A DNA stretch of 64,000 nt from the NCBI RefSeq assembly GCF_039555335.1, contig NC_092642.1, forward strand, positions 57,329,776 to 57,393,775, read 5' to 3'. How positions within the stretch are numbered: the first letter of the stretch is position 1; every line of letters starts with the position of its first letter. Position numbers and translations under genes: made by a program. The notes beneath the pieces are model-generated. The model was not told where the DNA came from. It did not search any database and saw nothing but the letters and a program-made list of their open reading frames with translations. This document shows, one piece after another, positions 27,401 through 33,700 of the stretch. This stretch comes from Amphiura filiformis. Lineage: Eukaryota; Echinodermata; Ophiuroidea; Amphilepidida; Amphiuridae.

Positions 27401-27404
27401 ACAT
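9325..27404 (-). CDS. SIRT6: Sirtuin 6, NAD-dependent protein deacylase/ADP-ribosyltransferase (partial, 7 exons, C-terminus off window)
   Basis: Join on the minus strand: 27404-27339, 19912-19785, 17768-17586, 14389-14330, 12602-12513, 12103-12023, 9448-9325; 244 residues in one frame, all introns GT-AG. It begins [18 protein letters not shown], close to vertebrate SIRT6. Visible motifs: NAD-binding HTGAGIST (about residues 49-56) and [21 protein letters not shown], catalytic His133 in ELHGNMF, zinc cysteines 141, 144, 166 and 175, LDWEDALP, and [18 protein letters not shown]6 rather than SIRT7 is indicated by LDWED, the PSGNLP loop and the N-terminus. The family removes acyl groups from histone H3 in chromatin and supports DNA repair, telomere and metabolic control. 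His133, Cys141, Cys144 and Cys166 have the same numbers as in human; the loop between the last two cysteines is two residues shorter. About 110 residues, including the rest of the Rossmann fold and the basic tail, are missing to the left. Confidence 0.95.
9598..9633 (-). ncRNA. Hammerhead-ribozyme-like motif, degenerate core (left arm)
   Basis: Exact reverse-complement counterpart of the motif at 10201-10236, with the same two core substitutions. Confidence 0.4.
10201..10236 (+). ncRNA. Hammerhead-ribozyme-like motif, degenerate core (right arm)
   Basis: Stem I CACT/AGTG (plus a further T-A pair), stem II GTAC-TTTT-GTAC, then GAAA and a GTC cleavage-site triplet. The core reads TTGATAA where the hammerhead consensus is CTGATGA, so two essential positions (C3, G8) are changed. 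This suggests an inactive relic, or a chance match. Confidence 0.4.
10335..10440. repeat. Fragment of the GCTATTCCATTTGAAATCC MITE family
   Basis: Carries CTATTCCATTTGAAATCC followed by CACACT, CCCTGTGGAAGAT and GAGTATGGGTTTCAAAT, the signature seen in fuller copies at 31262-31546 and elsewhere. Confidence 0.7.
10460..10860 (-). mobile_element. tRNA-derived SINE
   Basis: On the minus strand, a tRNA-like head has an A box TGGTGCAGTGG (10849-10839) and a B box GGTTCAAGCCC (10807-10797). A body with TTTTCTCCGGGATCTCTGG follows. A relative with the same layout lies at 40100-40372. ORFs crossing it are accidental. Confidence 0.8.
10862..11027. repeat. MITE fragment, GGGCTATTCC family
   Basis: Contains GGGAGTATGGGTTTCAAAAT, CCAATTTCATTTGAAAA and TTTCAAATGGAATAGA, matching the internal order of the copy at 31262-31546. 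Confidence 0.65.
11440..11565 (+). mobile_element. 3' tail of a non-LTR retrotransposon or dependent SINE
   Basis: GCGCCTTGAGATTTTAATG followed by ATGCGCTTTATAAGAATAA and a short (ATT)n tail resembles 3' ends of CR1/L2-type elements. About 11030-11440 upstream has no recognisable coding and may be its degraded body. Confidence 0.55.
11570..12022. other. SIRT6 intron 6, nothing recognised
   Basis: Unique-looking intronic DNA between the retrotransposon tail and exon 6. Short ORFs show no family likeness. Confidence 0.6.
12023..12103 (-). CDS. SIRT6: SIRT6 exon 6 (LDWED)
   Basis: 81 bp, residues 177-203: [18 protein letters not shown] then LELGDQHSR. This segment is diagnostic for SIRT6. Acceptor ACAG, donor GTAAGT. 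Confidence 0.95.
   Translation of the reverse strand, partial: GQVARYYTRLGGCPTCTRFRAWRPTF
12104..12512. other. SIRT6 intron 5, nothing recognised
   Basis: AT-rich intron with correct splice ends for exons 5 and 6. No repeat or coding signal seen. Confidence 0.6.
12513..12602 (-). CDS. SIRT6: SIRT6 exon 5 (second zinc pair)
   Basis: 90 bp, residues 147-176. Cys166 and Cys175 complete the zinc site; the spacing is C-x8-C where human SIRT6 has C-x10-C. Acceptor CTGCAG, donor GTATGT. Confidence 0.94.
13362..13495. repeat. Small inverted-repeat element (17-bp perfect arms)
   Basis: TATAGACCACTTGACAT at 13362-13378 recurs inverted at 13479-13495. The rest of 12603-13360 holds nothing I recognise. 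Confidence 0.55.
13673..13828. mobile_element. MITE, GGGCTATTCC family
   Basis: Starts GGGCTATTCCAATTGAA and ends CAACTGGAATAGCCCA, inverted relative to each other; about 155 bp in SIRT6 intron 4. Confidence 0.8.
14050..14278. repeat. Foldback element
   Basis: TACATCCATAT, CTTTTTATAT and TAGCTAGGAATGAAT on the left recur in inverted order on the right as TTATTCCTAGCTATTAA, AAAAAGAG and ATATGGATGTA. Confidence 0.65.
14330..14389 (-). CDS. SIRT6: SIRT6 exon 4 (catalytic His, first zinc pair)
   Basis: 60-bp exon, residues 127-146: [19 protein letters not shown]. Holds catalytic His133 and zinc ligands Cys141 and Cys144. Acceptor TTCAG, donor GTAAGT. Too short for a plain ORF scan; phases agree with both neighbours. 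Confidence 0.95.
14437..15070. mobile_element. Foldback/MITE with arms of about 300 bp
   Basis: GGGGGTATCAAAAGTTTTAG with AAATCGCCCAGAAGTGAAAG at about 14456 returns inverted at about 15010-15048. Pairing continues inward through the GGTCTCATAGGTATG segments to the centre near 14755. The minus-strand ORF at 14997-14791 is part of an arm, not a gene. Confidence 0.85.
15200..15890. other. SIRT6 intron 3, nothing recognised
   Basis: AT-rich intronic DNA. A short near-palindrome (GCCATTTCGTGCCATATGGC and following bases, about 15210-15235) is the only structure seen. Confidence 0.5.
15894..16745. mobile_element. Large foldback element (about 400-bp arms)
   Basis: Left arm contains CCCAACCCCCAAAAGAGAAT, a GAAATTGATTTCACC block, CTTCTGGGTAAGAATTTT and AATTTGATAAATAGG. 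The right arm holds the inverted counterparts, with the centre near 16320. Arms have diverged by small indels, so this is an older insertion in SIRT6 intron 3. Confidence 0.85.
16885..17110 (-). mobile_element. 3' tail of non-LTR retrotransposon/SINE, minus strand
   Basis: Read on the minus strand it ends GCGTAGCGCACTATAAATC followed by an ATT-rich tail, like the plus-strand tail near 11500. Confidence 0.5.
17235..17545 (-). mobile_element. tRNA-derived SINE, second family
   Basis: Minus-strand A box TAAGCTCAATCG (near 17530-17519), B box GGTTCAATCCC (17485-17475), then CCTGGACAAGGAACTTAC, a body common in invertebrate SINEs. Different body from the 10460 and 40100 copies. Confidence 0.75.
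17586..17768 (-). CDS. SIRT6: SIRT6 exon 3 (QNIDGLH motif)
   Basis: 183 bp, residues 65-126 with split arginine codons at both ends. Contains [27 protein letters not shown] and [14 protein letters not shown], the substrate and NAD pocket of the family. Acceptor ATAG, donor GTAAGA. Confidence 0.96.
18090..18735. repeat. Palindromic minisatellite (TCCCACTTGGTCCAA / CATGTCCCACTAGGGC)
   Basis: From 18100 to about 18385 the plus strand carries TCCCAYTTGGTCCAA units, then CATGTCCCACTAGGGC units. From about 18386 to 18735 the same two unit types return inverted and in reverse order. The result is a potential hairpin about 640 bp long made of tandem repeats. Both strands give open frames of the [10 protein letters not shown] type, an artefact of a 15-bp unit. 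Confidence 0.9.
18738..19065. repeat. Two tandem copies of a segment of about 150-165 bp
   Basis: GGGCCTACT followed by a CGTGCAATTTAAC block, a pyrimidine-rich run, GGGAGGAATTTGATATCGCG and CCCTTCAGAAAGTACCCC occurs twice, the second copy from about 18885 slightly diverged. Confidence 0.75.
19305..19436. repeat. Second, one-armed copy of the TCCCACTTGGTCCAA minisatellite
   Basis: The order of variant units (CTTCGTCC, ATTTGGTCC, CTTGGTCCATT, CTTGGTCCAG, CTTTGGCC, CTAGGGTCATGT) is the same as at about 18127-18253. It therefore looks like a copy of that block rather than independent expansion. Confidence 0.85.
19785..19912 (-). CDS. SIRT6: SIRT6 exon 2 (GAGIST motif)
   Basis: Encodes residues 23-64 and the first two bases of Arg65, from KYDASEV to the NAD-binding [15 protein letters not shown]. 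Acceptor CTAG, donor GTGAGT. Intron 1 upstream is about 7.4 kb and full of repeats. Confidence 0.95.
20385..20520. repeat. Half copy of the TTAA / GGGGGTACTACACCCC MITE family
   Basis: Contains TCCTTGCCCCTATAATATAC, an ACTTGTCACCAATGCGTTAT block and TTTTGAGAAAAATGCAAAAA in the order of one arm of the copies at 33778, 40796 and 55263; the other arm is missing. Confidence 0.7.
20525..21715. other. SIRT6 intron 1 segment, nothing recognised
   Basis: No coding likeness, tandem repeat or TIR pair seen. Several ORFs of about 60 codons are at chance level for AT-rich DNA. Confidence 0.5.
21900..22125 (-). pseudogene. Non-LTR retrotransposon RT C-terminal relic
   Basis: The minus-strand frame reads [40 protein letters not shown] and [20 protein letters not shown]. 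The QLKFLGHxLRLED and GKRKPGxPP pattern is typical of the segment after the reverse transcriptase in LINEs. It ends abruptly near 21900. A (CTT)n run at about 22106-22120 borders it. Confidence 0.65.
22320..22520 (+). pseudogene. Non-LTR retrotransposon 3' ORF relic (C-x2-C, H-x4-C motif)
   Basis: Frame reads [18 protein letters not shown] then [10 protein letters not shown], the Cys/His tail found at the C-terminus of many LINE reverse transcriptases. The same motif occurs in the relic at 29166-30345 (CLLCEIAEEDVMHFLIKCP). Orientation is opposite to the adjacent relic at 21900-22125. Confidence 0.6.
22555..22805. repeat. Tandem duplication of a segment of about 100-145 bp
   Basis: CAGTGATCGATTTTCGTATA starts at about 22554 and again at about 22701; both copies continue with TGCTACTCACTTTCAGATTT and AAATTGTGAGTAGCATTTTG. 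Each copy is itself partly inverted (GTAGCATT against AATGCTAC). Confidence 0.8.
22870..24630. other. SIRT6 intron 1 segment, nothing recognised
   Basis: AT-rich DNA with many TAGGCCTA words. No coding family or clear repeat structure seen. Confidence 0.5.
24632..24852. mobile_element. MITE, GTAAACGTTCGCCTAATGGC termini
   Basis: Inverted termini pair TGTAAACGTTCGCCTAATGG at the left with its complement near 24830-24850 (…GGCGAACGTTTAC). About 220 bp, non-coding. Confidence 0.85.
24918..25367. mobile_element. TTAA-flanked TIR element, copy 1 (uninterrupted)
   Basis: Begins GGGTTCATACCAC after TTAA (24914-24917) and ends GTCTTACGTACCC before TTAA at about 25368-25371. Closely similar to copy 2 at 26248-27328. 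Target and size suit a piggyBac-type non-autonomous element, although the termini do not match a family I can name. Confidence 0.75.
25380..26240. other. SIRT6 intron 1 segment between two TIR copies
   Basis: AT-rich, non-coding. No further repeat recognised. Confidence 0.5.
26650..27240 (+). mobile_element. tRNA-derived SINE inserted in a TIR element
   Basis: Head GAGAGCGTGGCCTAGCGGTT has a tRNA A box. GGGTTCGAATGATCGAATCC holds a B box, apparently duplicated. TCCTTGAGCAAGACACTTCA follows, and the element ends in (GAA)n. The equivalent position of copy 1 of the host element is empty. Confidence 0.85.
26761..26977. mobile_element. MITE nested in the SINE
   Basis: Inverted termini TATACTAAAATGCAG (left) and CTGCATTTTAGTATA (right), with further paired CGAGCGCG blocks. 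Removing it rejoins a typical SINE body (ACACTTCACTC with CTTGCTTAGTGCTTCGG). TA is the likely target. Confidence 0.8.
27339..27404 (-). CDS. SIRT6: SIRT6 exon 1, start codon
   Basis: Encodes residues 1-22 and ends in phase 0 at GAG before the donor GTAAGC. The ATG at 27404-27402 was chosen because MSVNYA is the conserved SIRT6 start. The donor lies only 6 bp from the end of a TIR repeat (26248-27328). Confidence 0.93.
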
Positions 27405-27950
27405 CGTAGATATGACTGAAAAAGTTGCACAACTTGAAAGTTGCTTGAGTTGTCTTTAATATTTCGATTTCACCGTCTCCAAACAAAACTGACTTTTCTT
27501 ATGACATGGGCGCTGCCATTTTGTCCTCGTTCACCTATAAACAAATCAAAGGAGTGAGAATGATCAACCTCACAAACTAATTATTTTTATATGTAACAAT
27601 GCAAACTTAATATTATATACTAAAACGGCATATTTCTATTTTCAAAAAGAAGTAATTCTTCTTCACAAATTATTTTTCTATCAAATCTTTGACTTCACGA
27701 TATTCCATCCTCGTGCAACTTACACAATTTTGGAGACGAATTCAGCATATTTGTGATTTGTCAGCAAGTTTAAGCTTACCGAATCGTCGACAACAAAAAT
27801 TGGTCGCCGAAGGTACATCCTCTCATGATCGAGAATTTGTTACTTTGGCTATAGTAGGTAGGACTTCCCGCCTCTTTTTTCAGGCGCACCGCGCACCCCT
27901 TCGATGACAGATGCTCTGTTGAAGGGTCCATACCAAAAAAACAATCATTT
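27405..27950. promoter_or_regulatory. Probable SIRT6 5' flank and promoter region
   Basis: Immediately upstream of the SIRT6 ATG. No TATA box at a convincing distance and no clear CpG cluster; assignment rests on position only. Confidence 0.35.
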
Positions 27951-27954
27951 ATGT

Positions 27955-28306
27955 AGTTCGCACCCGGGGGGGGTCACTCCCATTGTGGCCTGTACACCAT
28001 CCGCGATAATCAACTTTTGAAAAGCACCCTAAACAAGGATTTAACCCTTGGCTAAAACAATACCCTAAACAGGTGTTTTCACACCATAAACAGGGATTTT
28101 ATTCCTTGCATCAAATTTCATACCATTTCCGCGTATTAGCAATTGCAATTTTGCTACCCTTTTTCCCAATATTTCATGTTTTTGACACCCAAAAGCGTGT
28201 TATGCAGCGTGATCGTGCTTACCCAGGAAAAACTACCCTTTTACGTGTTTTCATTATCGCGGATGGTGTACAGGCCACAATGGGAGTGACCCCCGGAGTT
28301 CGCAGA
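27955..28306. mobile_element. TIR element with about 50-bp termini
   Basis: GGGTCACTCCCATTGTGGCC and CTGTACACCATCCGCGATAA at the left recur inverted at 28250-28300, with GTTCGCA at both outer ends. About 350 bp. The ORF inside (MFSHHKQG…) is non-conserved. Confidence 0.9.
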
Positions 28307-28674
28307 AAATAGACTTTCGCAGTAAACAAGATGCGTATTAAGTATTACCGGTACTATTAAAATAATTAGTTCGTTATCTTAATAGAACATGCTTTATGTA
28401 GGGATGGACATGGCAGGGTGCACCCATTAAATATTAAAAATATCATATCAAAATACAAATAAATATTACTGGTACTTCAGTGCAAGATACATACATTACA
28501 ATTAGCTAAATTCTACACAAAAGTACATAATGTAAAGCAATCAAATACAAGAGGCAATATGTACAAGATTGCTAAGTAATCACAAACTTGTGTGAGTTCA
28601 TAATATACATGTATACAAAATTTGAACAGGCGACATAAATGTGATGAATCGGCCATGCAAACATCAACTAGACC

Positions 28675-29076
28675 ATTAAGGCCCTTCGCACTTGATTATA
28701 GTTTCCTGTTTAAGATTTTGAAAAAGAGACGAGGTGACTTTTAATTATTAATTATTAATTATCTTTTATTTTCTTTATTTAGTTTGAACTATTACAAGCA
28801 ACAATTGACTTGTTTTGACTAGAGCGGGCATTTTTAAAATTATTTCACAACAATATTTGATTTTATAAATAAAAGTGAAGGTGGAGTTGTACTCTTTGTT
28901 CATTCATCATTATTGTTGATATTATTAAAGTCAGAAAATGGAAAGTAGAAGTAGTTGAAAGTTATTTTAAAGGAGAAAATTAGAAATAAAAATAAAATAA
29001 TTAATTATTTTGAGATTTTCAATTTTGGACGCGGGCGGTAAACAGGAAACTAATAATCAAGTGCGAAGGGCCTAAG
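28675..29076. mobile_element. MITE, GGCCCTTCGCACTTGATTAT termini, copy 1
   Basis: Left end AAGGCCCTTCGCACTTGATT and the right end form inverted repeats that extend through AGTTTCCTGTTTA. A second copy at 52331-53090 carries an insertion that this copy lacks. Confidence 0.9.
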
Positions 29077-29165
29077 GAAGAATAATATTCTTCTATATAT
29101 ATTATATTCTGAATATACACAATGCACTAGGCCACAGAGGCATGTGTACAAGTTGAGCAAGCAAA

Positions 29166-30345
29166 TTATATATCGGCATAAGAAAGCTGTTTTAAAAGGG
29201 ATGATCTTCTACTGTGTAGACCATAACACCACTGACGAGTGATCGATTCTGTAAAACTGGGCCAATCTACTGTTAAGGTGATGACTCGATGAATACATTC
29301 ATGGGAGGAGTCCAGAATGAATTGTAGTAGAACATCCTCATTTGTGAATAGGTCATCGACTTCTTGTACCATACAGTGCTCAAGAAGTGTCCTCTTCAGG
29401 ATGGATTCATGGTAACAGCGTTGCTCAGTGAGTGCAGGACATTTGATAAGAAAATGCATCACATCCTCTTCAGCTATTTCACACAGCAAACAGGTTGCGT
29501 CACAGTTGTGTTGATTGAATTTTGCCCTATTGGCTTGTATATTATTATACACTCAATACGAGCAAGGTTCTTGAGATTGAACTTCGTAATCTCAGCCCCA
29601 TACATCATTCTAGGTATAGCATAGGTACAGATTAGATGATATGCAAGGTGAGGAGCCAAACCATCTTTACCATGCAGTCCAGCACCCATGAGAGAATATG
29701 TTACTCTCCTACCCATCTTTATCATCTCATCGATATTAGGCTCATTTTTCTTGTTTCTTACAATGCCAAGATGGGTTGCTTCCGGTGGGGTTGGAATAGG
29801 TTGATCACCGATGACATATTTGATCTCATCGTTTGTGTGGTATTTGATGGTTGCACTCTTAGTTGGGTTGATCATGTATCTGTGATCTCTACTCAGTTGG
29901 ATTTGAAGCAACAATGGCAATATCGTCTGCACAAGTAGGTGCTGGAATATAGGATGTTCCAATCGCATAACCAATCTTCTGATTTTGCATTTGGTCAAGC
30001 AGGCTGTTTGTGTAGATCTTGTAACTAGGTGCAGAAGTAATTCCTTCTTGTCTAACTCCCTGTTTTACCTCAAATTGTGCAGAGAGACAGTTATTCCACT
30101 TAACCATCGAAGCAGTGTTCTGGTACATACATTGTAGACTGAAATGCCAACCTCAGCTTCCCCGTCACTCCAGCGTCGTACATCTCATTCAATAATATGT
30201 CATGATCTACAACGTCAAAAGCTTTCGAGGCATCTAGCAGAGTGACATGAATTGCCTTCTTGTTATCAGCAGCATCATTGATTGCCTCAGACACTAGCAG
30301 AGCTGCATTCATGGAAGATGTTGCTTCCATGAATGATAAAAGACA
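29166..30345 (-). pseudogene. Decayed non-LTR reverse transcriptase
   Basis: Three frame-shifted pieces on the minus strand read in order. First, the RT palm motif with LLDASKAFDVVDHDILLNEM (about 30250-30180). Second, FEVKQGVRQEG and TCADDIAIVAS (motif C, CADD at 29933-29922, where YADD or FADD is usual). Third, a C-terminal region with ATHLGI, the TYAIPRMMYGAE thumb segment and CLLCEIAEEDVMHFLIKCP. No endonuclease domain is seen. Frameshifts and the short span show it is dead. It fills the space between SIRT6 and XPA. Confidence 0.88.
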
Positions 30346-30614
30346 GGTGTTAAAACTAAAAGCAATTGGACAATGTTGCGTTCACGCTGAAAGACCACGC
30401 AAATAATGGCGCGATTAAAAACGCTTAACAAACAAAGCTTGATAAATTAAAGCCTGTTGAAATAAAGGATGATCAATTAGATTGATTGTGACACTTCCGA
30501 AGATGCCTGTCAAGAAATTCACCCTTAGAGGCTCCTTGGTTTTGATACAGATAGTGTTACAAATGAAATGACACCATCTTGTGGCACTGAAATTTTCTTT
30601 CCAGGTCCATAACG

Positions 30615-30739
30615 ATGTCAAAGCTGAGCGATGCACAGCGTGCCAAGGTAGAAAGGAATCGGCAGAGGGCGTTGCTCTTACGTCAGTCTCGTCTCACAAG
30701 CCGCCCTTATCCTGAAAGAGAAACTAAATCGGATAAAAG
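30615..30739 (+). CDS. XPA: XPA exon 1, start codon
   Basis: Residues 1-41 plus two bases of Ser42. [20 protein letters not shown] is aligned with the human N-terminal helix; the first ATG of the frame was chosen. Donor GTAACT. Confidence 0.93.
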
Positions 30740-33700
30740 GTAACTTCAAAATATATGAATTGGCTTAAACCTTATTTATCATGCATGTACTAAGGTTGGC
30801 ATTTTGGCGGGTAAACGGTACCCGCCGAGATTACATTACCGGGCAGGAAATACCCTGCCCGGTACTCAAATTAAAAAAAAAAGTTTTTATTTTTTCGGTT
30901 TTATAGTGTCCCGGACCTAGACCTAAATGCTAGGATCATTCATGGTTGACCTAAAAAAAAAATTCAATGCATTTTGAAATCATTAATAGAGTATGACATG
31001 AATACAAATTATCAATTTTCATATTAAAAATACAAAACATCTTGAATTATTATTATTATTATTTTTTTTTTTTAGGTCAACCATGAACGATCCTAGCATT
31101 TAGGTCTAGGTCCAGAGACACTACAAAACCGAAAAAACATTGAAAACAATTTTTTTTTTTTTTTTTTTTTTTTTGTAGAACACGGTTACCCGCCCGAAAA
31201 ATGCGCCGGGTACCCGGGTACAAAATTACCCGAAAATGCCAGGCCTAGCATGTACTAGTAATTGGGCTATTCCATTTAAAATCCACACTACCCCTGTAGA
31301 AGAATTAACTAAAGCCTTCCATAGAGGGAGTATGAGTTTCAAATAGAATAGACAATCGGGTAACTTCCATTTGAAATAATCACTCAAGTTATGGAAGATA
31401 TAGAGTTAAAGCCATAATAGGGGGAGTATGGGTGTCAAAATGATTAACTCTGACCAATTTCATTTGAAAATTATACTCCCCTGTGGAAGATATTTCCAAA
31501 ATCTTCCACAGGGGTAGTGTGAATTTCAACTGGAATAGCCCATTAGCTCCTGTCTGTGATTTGTTCGAGTGACAAGCCCCATTTTCAATGGATTACAATG
31601 GATATTTTTGTGCCAGTAGAAAATGTGTACTTTTTAATTCAATTCTAAATATTGCTTACTTGCTTGCTTACTTATGATGAGTGGTGTCTTCAAACTACAA
31701 CAGCACGCCAAGTCCTTCTGTCCTGCATGGCCATTCCCAAATCCATAACATCCAGTCCAGTGCCTGTTTCAATACATCCACATATGTTAGAGGGGGTCTA
31801 TTAAACTTGCTATCATAGATGAGAGCACAGTTTTGAAAATGGGAATCTTTGCATGCAGACAAACCTTGCTGTTCACTGCTTCCATCCTATAATTTCTTTT
31901 CAGTTTTGAGGTAGCTTCTTCAAGCAACAATGTCCTTGGTGGTAGCAAGATCATTGACACAGGAGCAGGATTCCTGTTAGAAGAAACCCCAGAGGAAGAT
32001 AACAGTGCACCGATCAAAGTCGTACATGAACCAGGTAACAAACAACTGTATTTTTACTCCTTTTTCATCAGTGATGTGCCCAGGGTGAAATCTTGCAAAA
32101 TCAGCTTATTTTGGGCTCATTTTACATGCTTGTTGCTATACCAAATTTTTTGAAGACCCTCTTTGCATTGATTTTGATCAAATTTACCCCTACCAGACCC
32201 TTTATTCCATGCAGAATTAAGGCCAAATTGTGGTTTTCAGTGACTAGAATTTCAAACACCCCTTTTCAATGACATGGGAAGTTACAGACATAGAATAGTA
32301 GTAGGGATGACCAATGAACCATCAACTTGATTAGAACACTCCCATAGACATGCAGGGAGCTCAACTGTGCACTGCTTGCACAGACATTTCTAAATTGAGC
32401 TCATTCTTTTATTTTTCATAATTTTTCTGTAAGAATTGGAGATGTTAATGCCAATTATGTTTTGTAACTATCCTGCAAATTACAGCATCATAACGTATTT
32501 GGTTTTTCTCTAAGTGTGAGTCAAAATTGGTCCATCGCCACAGTGCGCTTAATTGCCAGTGGCCCAGTGCAGCACTGCTCAGAATGGCACAAAATATTCA
32601 GATGAAAAAGATCAGGTGAACACCTTGACCTACTGAGCTGTAATTTGGCAGAGTTGTTGTTATTACCTCTATCATACCCTCTGTAAAAAGGAAAAAAAAC
32701 CGGACAAGTAGATCTCGAGTTAAAAATTAAATCACCAGCTTCCCTTTGGAATTTCCAAACACCTTTCGAATCATGTTAAATAGACACCTTTCTGAACATA
32801 AATGTGAAGTTTCATGCTCATTTGTTGTATTATTCACCTGATCTCAACCCTAAACATTTTCTTATATTTATACCATCTGCACTGACTTGCTGCTATACAA
32901 TGTACACGCACAGGAGCTGTACTTTTAAAATATGCGCCTAATCAATAATGAGTCTTTCACTCCATTGTTAAAGTAGTGTGCTCCTGCAGCATATGGAGTG
33001 ACCAGGCCCTGGATGTGATGGTTTTGCAGCACATGACAGTATTCATTCAAGCCTATCAAGGTCTGTTATTAGCCACTTGCTGAATGGCTGGGCATTATCA
33101 GCTATCAAAGAGATACCTTATGCTGCTGCCAATCACAATAGAGGTTAAACATTTTGTTAAAACCCCAGAAGTGATATCAGGACAAAGCTGTGCATGTTGG
33201 TACTTGATTGTTTGGATTCCTATGTTGAAAATCCCTTGTTGTACATTAGGTCACATGTCATAAGTTGGGTACAATTTCAATTACATGGTCAAAAATGACA
33301 AAAAATTTATTTTTTGATATGTTGTATATATTGACAACCTCTAATAATTAACACCATTTTTTAACCTTAACACATGCTTAATTTTTGAGATAATGCTTAA
33401 TTATTGATTAATTAATACACAGGTGTCTATGTTAATCTCAATTTTCAAATGCGTTTTTCTCAAATCGGACCTCAATTACAAAAACGACTCTAAAATTTTT
33501 ATTTTATGCAAGAATGTCATCAGATTTGGAGGATATGTTCTCAATACATCAATGCTTCAAATGAACTATTTGAAATAAATATACTTAAATATTAATTACA
33601 TTTGAAGGTCAATGACCTTTTTACGAGTAATTAGCGAGACGGTTATTCTATTATTGAGGAAATGAATATCAAGAAGAGAAATGTACAGTAGCATGTTGCT

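Noticed and set aside
29166..30345. Functional reverse-transcriptase or defence retroelement gene
   Set aside because: Frameshifts split it into at least three pieces, and no endonuclease or complete ORF is seen.
27405..30614. Further gene in the SIRT6-XPA spacer
   Set aside because: All ORFs over 75 codons fall in a TIR element or the retrotransposon relic.
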